From positions 362,747-426,746 of the forward strand of contig NZ_JBNILN010000002.1 in NCBI RefSeq assembly GCF_050107715.1: DNA of 64,000 nucleotides, read 5' to 3'. The position numbers and the translations under genes are program-made. The notes beneath the pieces were generated by a model. The model made no database searches and had not been told where the DNA came from. It was given only the letters and a program-made list of their open reading frames with translations. The stretch is from Metabacillus_B sp050107715. GTDB taxonomy: Bacteria > Bacillota > Bacilli > Bacillales > Bacillaceae. Of this stretch, positions 59,241 to 64,000 are shown one piece after another (position 1 is the first letter of the stretch; each line of letters starts with the position of its first letter).

Positions 59241-61499
59241 ATGATTAAGCGGGGGCGCATCCTTGCGTTTTTTTTCATAACAATATTAATAGGGGTTATC
59301 ATCGGATTCAGAACGGATGAGGTAACAGGAAATATCCCGAAAGGCCTTGACCTGCAAGGCGGGTTCGAGGTTCTTTATGATGTAAAGCCTGCGAATAAAG
59401 GGGACGTTGTTGACAGAGAAGCGTTAGTCAGCACAGTAAGAGCCCTGGAAAACCGGGCAAACGTGCTTGGTGTAAGTGAGCCGAATATACAAATCGAAGG
59501 CGAACGGATCCGGGTTCAGCTTGCCGGGGTGGAGGACCAGAATAAAGCCCGTGAAATTCTCTCAACCGAAGCAAAGCTTACGTTCCGGGATGTGGAGGAC
59601 AAGGAATACTTGAACGGGTCAGACCTTGTCCAGGGGGCGGCAAAGCAAACGTTCGATCCAAATTCCAACGAGCCGGTCGTTTCTGTCAAGCTTAAGGACC
59701 AGAATAAATTTAAAGAAACGACTGCTGAAATTTTTTCAAAGCAGCCTCAAGGAGAAAATCAGCTGATCATTTGGCTCGATTATCAGTCTGGGGACAAGTA
59801 TAAGGAAGAAAGAACAAAGGAGAACCCGAAATATCTTTCTAATCCGAATGTAAATGAAGTGCTGGACACTTCAGACGTCATCATTTCCGGCCAATTTTCA
59901 ATAAAAGAAGCCCAGGAGCTTGCCAATTTATTGAATGCTGGATCTCTTCCTGTGCAGCTGGACGAGACGTACTCGACATCTGTTGGAGCTAAATTCGGGG
60001 AAGAAGCCCTGAACACAACAGTTCTTGCAGGCATTATCGGGGTATCGGTCATTTTTGTGTTTATGCTCTTTTATTACAGACTGCCCGGTGCAGTTGCGGT
60101 TATCACGCTGAGCGCCTATATTTTCCTTATTCTTCAAATTTTCGACTGGATGAACGGAGTCCTGACTTTGCCGGGAATCGCAGCCCTGATTCTTGGGGTA
60201 GGGATGGCGGTCGACGCCAACATCATCACGTATGAGCGGATTAAAGAAGAGCTTAAGCTCGGCAAGTCGGTCCGCTCGGCATTTAAGTCCGGAAACAGAA
60301 GATCCTTTATGACGATCCTGGATGCGAACTTAACAACGATGCTGGCCGGAGGCGTTCTCTTTTTCTTTGGAACCAGTGCTGTTAAAGGGTTTGCGACCAT
60401 GCTTCTTGTCAGTATTACAGCGAGCTTTATCACAGCTGTGTTCCTTTCGAGAATCCTGCTTTCCCTTCTTGTGGAAAGCCGCTGGCTGGACAAAAAGAAA
60501 TCATGGTTCGGCGTCAAAAAGAGCCAGATGCTTGAAATTTATGAGACAGATAAATATACAGATGCCCCAACCCGGTTTGATAAAGTGGATTTTCTTAAAT
60601 ACAGAAATGCCTTTTTCGCATTCTCAGGGATCACCATCGCAGCGGGAATCGTTATCTTGCTTCTATTCAAACTGAATCTCGGCATTGACTTTACGAGTGG
60701 AACCAGGGTGCAAATCAGTTCGGATCAGCCGCTGACTGCGGAACAGGTTGAAACGGATCTGAAGGAATTAAACATGGAAGCAAGCGAAATTGTGCTTGCA
60801 GGAAACAACAATGAAACAGCTGTTGCCCGTTTTGCTGGGGTTTTGGATAAAGAGGAAATTGCTGAACTGAAAACTCAGATTACTTCCAGATACGGACAGG
60901 AGCCTGGGGTCAGTACCGTTTCACCTGAAGTGGGAAAAGAACTGGCCAGAAATGCCCTGTATGGAATCCTGATTGCATCCGTCGGCATAGTCCTTTATGT
61001 AGCGGTAAGATTTGAATGGCGGATGGGAGTTGCTTCGATCGCAGCGCTCCTTTACGATGCATTTTTTATCATTGCCATCTTCAGCTTAACCCGGCTCGAG
61101 GTTGATCTAACCTTTATCGCAGCCATTTTAACGATTGTCGGATATTCCATCAATGATACGATCGTTACGTTTGACCGGATCAGGGAGCTTTACAAAAAAA
61201 CGAAGGTACGCTCTGTCGATGATCTAAAAACGATTGTCAACAAAAGCCTGCAGCAGACCTTCACCAGATCCATCAACACGGTGCTCACAGTAGTGTTCAC
61301 TACAGTAGCCCTGCTGATTTTCGGAAGCGAAGCAATTCGGAACTTCTCCATCGCGCTTCTCATCGGATTAATTTCAGGAGCCTATTCCTCTATCTTCATT
61401 GCAGCCCAGCTGTGGCTTATCATGAAAAAGAGAGAATTCTTGAAAAAGAAAGATGAACAAACGAAAGAAATTCATTCCAACCAGCATCCAGAGGTGTAA
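59241..61499 (+). CDS. secDF: Fused SecD-SecF protein export subunit
   Basis: Uses the proton gradient to promote late steps of Sec export. The 752-residue single chain has SecD (residues ~1-430, with DLQGGFEVLYDV and GVGMAVDANIITYERIKEEL) fused to SecF (~450-740, with LGIDFTSGTRVQI and VGYSINDTIVTFDRIREL), about 12 membrane helices. Fusion is normal in Bacillus. CTAAGGAGG precedes the ATG. It works with YajC encoded ~4 kb upstream. Confidence 0.97.
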   Translation: MIKRGRILAFFFITILIGVIIGFRTDEVTGNIPKGLDLQGGFEVLYDVKPANKGDVVDREALVSTVRALENRANVLGVSEPNIQIEGERIRVQLAGVEDQNKAREILSTEAKLTFRDVEDKEYLNGSDLVQGAAKQTFDPNSNEPVVSVKLKDQNKFKETTAEIFSKQPQGENQLIIWLDYQSGDKYKEERTKENPKYLSNPNVNEVLDTSDVIISGQFSIKEAQELANLLNAGSLPVQLDETYSTSVGAKFGEEALNTTVLAGIIGVSVIFVFMLFYYRLPGAVAVITLSAYIFLILQIFDWMNGVLTLPGIAALILGVGMAVDANIITYERIKEELKLGKSVRSAFKSGNRRSFMTILDANLTTMLAGGVLFFFGTSAVKGFATMLLVSITASFITAVFLSRILLSLLVESRWLDKKKSWFGVKKSQMLEIYETDKYTDAPTRFDKVDFLKYRNAFFAFSGITIAAGIVILLLFKLNLGIDFTSGTRVQISSDQPLTAEQVETDLKELNMEASEIVLAGNNNETAVARFAGVLDKEEIAELKTQITSRYGQEPGVSTVSPEVGKELARNALYGILIASVGIVLYVAVRFEWRMGVASIAALLYDAFFIIAIFSLTRLEVDLTFIAAILTIVGYSINDTIVTFDRIRELYKKTKVRSVDDLKTIVNKSLQQTFTRSINTVLTVVFTTVALLIFGSEAIRNFSIALLIGLISGAYSSIFIAAQLWLIMKKREFLKKKDEQTKEIHSNQHPEV

Positions 61500-61521
61500 G
61501 CCAAGAAGCTATCAGAAGAAA

Positions 61522-61561
61522 AAACAGGGAGGCGCATTCCAGCGCTTCCCTGTTTTTTTAC
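61522..61561 (+). terminator. Terminator of secDF (twin B)
   Basis: AAACAGGGA-GGCGC...GCGC-TTCCCTGTTT (61522-61555) with the same loop as the safA terminator, followed by a T run. Compared with 49717-49750 one A-T pair is replaced by G-C, a compensatory change. Confidence 0.9.
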
Positions 61562-61564
61562 TTG

Positions 61565-61662
61565 AATGCGGCATGCCAGCTGGCATGTGAAAGCCCGGTG
61601 ACGGCAACCAGGAGGCTCACCGCCAGCCTGCATGAGGGAGTCCTGAAGCGGAAATCACCCTA
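61565..61662. repeat. Second degenerate copy of the dispersed Bacillaceae element
   Basis: Contains AGGAGGCTCACCGCC and TCCTGAAGCGGAAATCACCC in the order expected for the 3' half of the element recognised at 38715-38855. The 5' half (ACTCCTGCGGGA) is lost or too diverged. Recognition is from memory. Confidence 0.55.
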
Positions 61663-61672
61663 AACAATAATT

Positions 61673-61801
61673 TTATTTATTTGTTTTGCTGGGAGACTTT
61701 CTTCCTGGGTTGCGGTTTCCCTGCTGTCTGCGGTTTGCTTCATCTTTTTCCTGCCGCTCATGCAGATCTTTGACAAATTCGCTCGTCTTTTCCATTATCA
61801 T
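61673..61801 (-). CDS. DUF4023-like small protein
   Basis: A 42-residue gene on the minus strand. It starts at ATG 61801, 6 bp after GGAGG, in the sequence GGGAGGTGCTGA; ATG 61795 is an alternative. The product begins MIMEKTSEFVKDLHERQEKD and ends in a basic, Pro/Ser-rich tail. It resembles the DUF4023 family of Bacillaceae small hydrophilic proteins. Function unknown. It is divergent from the efflux gene at 61871. Confidence 0.8.
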   Translation of the reverse strand: MIMEKTSEFVKDLHERQEKDEANRRQQGNRNPGRKSPSKTNK

Positions 61802-61870
61802 TCAGCACCTCCCTGTTGAAGGATCTCTAAACTAATATGTCCTTATTGAAAAAAATTAGAGAGGGAATGA

Positions 61871-62833
61871 ATGGTTGTGCTCATTCAATTACTTGGAAGG
61901 GGATATGATAAGAGGAAGCATCCATGCTGGAGGAGGGCGGTTAAAACGGAGAAAGAGCGATTTAAAAAAGTGCAGATTGCAGCAGCGGCAGGAATTGCCG
62001 GAAATCTGCTGCTCGCTGTTTTAAAAGGAGTTATAGGGTTTATTTCTGGAAGTAAAGCACTCGTTGCTGATGCGGCGATGTCTGTGACAGATGTAGCCGG
62101 TTCTGTCGTGGTCCTGTTCGGGATCAGGCTGGCCAAAAAACCGCCCGATAAGGATCATCCGTATGGCCATGGAAAAGCGGAGTCCATTGCAGCAGTAATT
62201 GTTGCCGTATTACTCGCTCTTGTAGGCTTTGAAATTGGAAAGACCTCGTTTGAAGCTTTCTTCAAACCGGCAAAGGCCCCTTCACCGATTGCAATCGCAG
62301 CGGTTGTGGCCGCGATCTTTATTAAAGAACTCATGTTTCAATACAATTACAGACTGGGTAAAAGATTGAAGAGTGATGCTCTTATTGCAAACGCCTATGA
62401 CCATCGCTCGGATGTATTTGCCTCTATTGCTGCCCTGCTGGGGATTGCCGGATCCATTGCAGGCTCATGGTATAATGTGAACTGGCTTTTATATGCAGAT
62501 CCATTTGCAGGTGTCGCTGTCTCCATGCTCGTTCTTTTTACCGCCTGGAAAGTAGGGAGTGAGGCGATTCATGCTTCGCTTGACCACGTCATGCATGAAG
62601 AAGATACAGCCGAAATGAAAGAGACCATTTTACAAGTAGAGGGTGTAAAAAGGATTGACGAATTGTTTGCAAGGGAACATGGGCATTATGCAATTGTGGA
62701 TGTGAAAATCTCTGTAGACAGCTTCCTCACAGTGAAAGAAGGGCATGATATTGCCATTAACGTAAAACGTGCCCTGATTGAACATGATGGAGTCCAAAAT
62801 GTATTCGTTCATGTCAATCCATATACCTCTTAA
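61871..62833 (+). CDS. Cation diffusion facilitator family transporter
   Basis: A divalent metal / proton antiporter of the cytoplasmic membrane. The 320-residue frame has six membrane helices, the first HDxxD-like site replaced in the pattern SKALVADAAMSVTD, the second site YDHRSDVFAS, and a C-terminal cytoplasmic domain with HVMHEED and HGHYAIVDVKISV. The true start is unclear. ATG 61871 gives an odd basic leader, while a strong GGAGGAGGG at 61929-61937 precedes residue 24 (GTT), where family members usually begin. The metal (Mn, Fe or Zn) cannot be told. Confidence 0.85.
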   Translation: MVVLIQLLGRGYDKRKHPCWRRAVKTEKERFKKVQIAAAAGIAGNLLLAVLKGVIGFISGSKALVADAAMSVTDVAGSVVVLFGIRLAKKPPDKDHPYGHGKAESIAAVIVAVLLALVGFEIGKTSFEAFFKPAKAPSPIAIAAVVAAIFIKELMFQYNYRLGKRLKSDALIANAYDHRSDVFASIAALLGIAGSIAGSWYNVNWLLYADPFAGVAVSMLVLFTAWKVGSEAIHASLDHVMHEEDTAEMKETILQVEGVKRIDELFAREHGHYAIVDVKISVDSFLTVKEGHDIAINVKRALIEHDGVQNVFVHVNPYTS

Positions 62834-62848
62834 AAAGGAGGAATCCAA

Positions 62849-63193
62849 TTGCAAAAGCAATGGAGCTTATTTTTAGTCATGTTTTTCGCACTTATTGTTG
62901 CCGTTTTTGCGGTTATAAATGTTGAAGCGGTGGAAGTGGATTATTTATTCGGGCAGGCGCAATGGCCGCTGATTCTCATCGTTTTAGGCTCCGTACTAAT
63001 GGGAGCTCTAATGGCGGGGTACACTGGGATGAGCAGAATCCGCTTTCTAAAAAAAGAGAATAAAGCACTGAAAAAAGAATTAGAAGAGCGGAAACGTTCA
63101 TCACCGCATAGTGCAGAAACCCAACCTGCAGATGCCGTACGTGCTGAGGATTCTCTTCCAAGCCGAAAAGAAAGAAAACATGCAAGTGAATAA
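62849..63193 (+). CDS. lapA: LapA family (DUF1049) membrane protein
   Basis: A 114-residue protein with two membrane helices (~5-25 and ~40-60) followed by a coiled coil (RIRFLKKENKALKKELEERKR) and a polar tail. The layout is that of LapA/DUF1049 (B. subtilis YrvD), which in Gram-negatives takes part in LPS assembly control; the Gram-positive role is unknown. TTG start after AAAGGAGG. In B. subtilis recJ follows; here a repeat array and an insertion sequence do. Confidence 0.87.
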   Translation: MQKQWSLFLVMFFALIVAVFAVINVEAVEVDYLFGQAQWPLILIVLGSVLMGALMAGYTGMSRIRFLKKENKALKKELEERKRSSPHSAETQPADAVRAEDSLPSRKERKHASE

Positions 63194-63335
63194 AAACAAC
63201 AGATAAAGCATTAAAAAAGAGCGGCGAGGAAACCGGGCTTAGCTCAGACCCTGTGCCGTGATTCCAAACCGGATTGCGTCACTCCCGTAAGAGGATAGTT
63301 TAAAGTGCTCAGAGCAGTGGCTCAGAGCACTTTTT
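63194..63335 (+). other. Unexplained segment ending in a strong terminator
   Basis: About 105 nt of GC-richer sequence with several short complementary stretches (GGGCTTAGCTCAGACCC, CGGATTGCG...) leads into a strong terminator at 63306-63335. There is no coding frame with a ribosome site and I see no good promoter. It may be a small RNA or just the 3' UTR of lapA. Confidence 0.4.
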
Positions 63336-63341
63336 TTGCCG
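63306..63341 (+). terminator. Strong terminator downstream of lapA
   Basis: AGTGCTC pairs with GAGCACT and, inside an A-A mismatch, GAGC with GCTC around an AGTG loop, followed by seven T. Confidence 0.9.
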
Positions 63342-63640
63342 TGTGTTCCGATTTTCCGCTGTCCCCCGCGCGTTCTAGTGAAGCTGGCGGTTCAGAACTT
63401 GATCCAGGCGCGGCATCTCGCTTGTGCTCCTGCTCATTTCTTTCGAAACATTTAGCTGTGAAGCCCGGAATATGGCAGCTTGGAAGAGTGAAAGATTGTG
63501 TTATGGCGCAGTTTTCAAGTCTCATTTTTGATAAATCGGTTTCTCCATGTCCATTGTGCGGGACAGGAGGGAGGTGCCGTCTACGGTTCAGCTGTATTGG
63601 AGGTTTTAAAGCTGCTCCTGGTAGCCAATGAGCAGGGTAT
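63342..63640. other. Gene-free spacer before the repeat array
   Basis: About 300 bp without a recognisable gene. Open frames exist on both strands but have no ribosome site or familiar product. Nothing else is seen. Confidence 0.55.
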
Positions 63641-63873
63641 CGGCCGGGTGTTGTTGCATATCGGTAGAAACTCATTTAAATCGGCCGAACTTCATATAGA
63701 TCGGCCGAAACCCATTTATATCGACCGAAATTCATATAAATCGACCGAACCGCATATAAATCGACCGAAACTCATTTAAATTGGCTGAAACCCTTTGAAA
63801 TCGGCCGAAACCCGCTTAAATTGGCTGACCTTCATATAAATCGACCGATACTTGCTTAAATCGGCCGGGTTTT
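63641..63873. repeat. Array of about 12 units phased at exactly 20 bp, TCGGCCGA type
   Basis: Anchors CGGCCG/TCGGCCGA/TCGACCGA/TTGGCTGA start at 63641, 63661, 63681 and so on every 20 bp to 63861. Consensus TCGRCCGAAACYCATWTAAA. TCGGCCGA is itself a palindrome. The array stops where the IS256-like end begins. It is the same family as 6097-6206 read on the other strand. Confidence 0.92.
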
Positions 63874-64000
63874 GGTAAAGTCCATATAATTGTGTAAATA
63901 GAAAAAGGGTCATATCACCCTCATGTTACAATGTTTTCGACCAAGAAAAAATGTAATGGAGGATGAATATGACCCAGATTAATCTTACCCTAAATGTGGA
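63874..64000 (+). mobile_element. Left end of an IS256-family insertion sequence (partial)
   Basis: GGTAAAGTCCATATAATTGT (63874-63893) followed by GTAAATAG resembles the terminal inverted repeat of IS256 elements. A promoter-like TTACAAT and a transposase start follow. The element runs past the window, so the right end and target duplication cannot be seen. Family assignment is from memory. Confidence 0.7.
63969..64000 (+). CDS. IS256-family transposase, first codons only
   Basis: ATG 63969 follows GGAGG (63959-63963 region). Only MTQINLTLNV can be read before the window ends, which matches the MTQ-x-x-x-x-LN start of IS256-family (mutator-type) transposases. Function is inferred from this start plus the terminal repeat. 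Confidence 0.6.
   Translation, partial: MTQINLTLNV

Overview
The window comes from a low-to-moderate GC, endospore-forming Firmicute of the Bacillaceae, most like Bacillus or Metabacillus. The evidence is gene content and order. The backbone valS-folC-[comC locus]-spoIIB-maf-radC-mreBCD-minCD-spoIVFA/FB-(rng)-rplU-prp-rpmA-spo0B-obg-pheB-pheA-niaR/nifS-nadBCA-safA-coxA-bofC-ruvAB-queA-tgt-yajC-yrzE-yrbG-spoVB-comN-secDF-lapA follows the Bacillus subtilis chromosome closely. It differs in lacking csbX and yebC and in carrying rng, which B. subtilis lacks. Almost all genes are on the plus strand. Many start at TTG or GTG behind strong AGGAGG-type ribosome binding sites.

Region 1 (1-4146) is the end of a T-box leader, valS and folC. 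Region 2 (4230-22521) is the main accessory block. At the place where B. subtilis has only comC, this genome has a complete monoderm type IVa pilus system. It comprises a membrane GAF-GGDEF diguanylate cyclase, a secreted von Willebrand A protein, a divergent three-gene minor pilin operon, three poorly characterised envelope proteins (an acidic membrane protein, a PRC-barrel protein and a VanW-like protein), and then pilB-pilT-pilC-pilin-pilD-pilM-pilN-pilO. PilB carries tandem MshEN motifs of the c-di-GMP-binding kind, so the neighbouring cyclase may control pilus extension. I regard this as the most interesting system in the window.

Region 3 (22620-27893) holds spoIIB and an inserted GerA-type germinant receptor operon behind a consensus sigma-G promoter. 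That operon includes a 55-codon gene too short for ordinary gene calling. Region 4 (28013-40965) covers cell shape, division and sporulation checkpoint genes, RNase G, the L21/L27 ribosomal operon with the Prp protease, and spo0B-obg. Region 5 (41090-47791) has pheB-pheA and the divergent nifS-niaR / nadBCA NAD synthesis locus with an operator-like palindrome between them. Region 6 (48121-63193) has spore coat and cortex genes (safA with 13 copies of an 11-residue repeat, coxA, bofC, spoVB), ruvAB, tRNA queuosine genes (queA, tgt), Sec translocase accessory genes (yajC, secDF), comN, a cation efflux protein and lapA.

Three intergenic spacers carry arrays of degenerate repeats phased at 20 or 20-21 bp (6097-6206, 33901-34022, 63641-63873). 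The first and third belong to one sequence family in opposite orientation. The third is cut off directly by the left end of an IS256-family element that runs out of the window. Two degenerate copies of a dispersed Bacillaceae intergenic element and two near-identical terminators with a compensatory base-pair change are also present. All functional assignments rest on reading the sequence and remembered family features; no database search was run.
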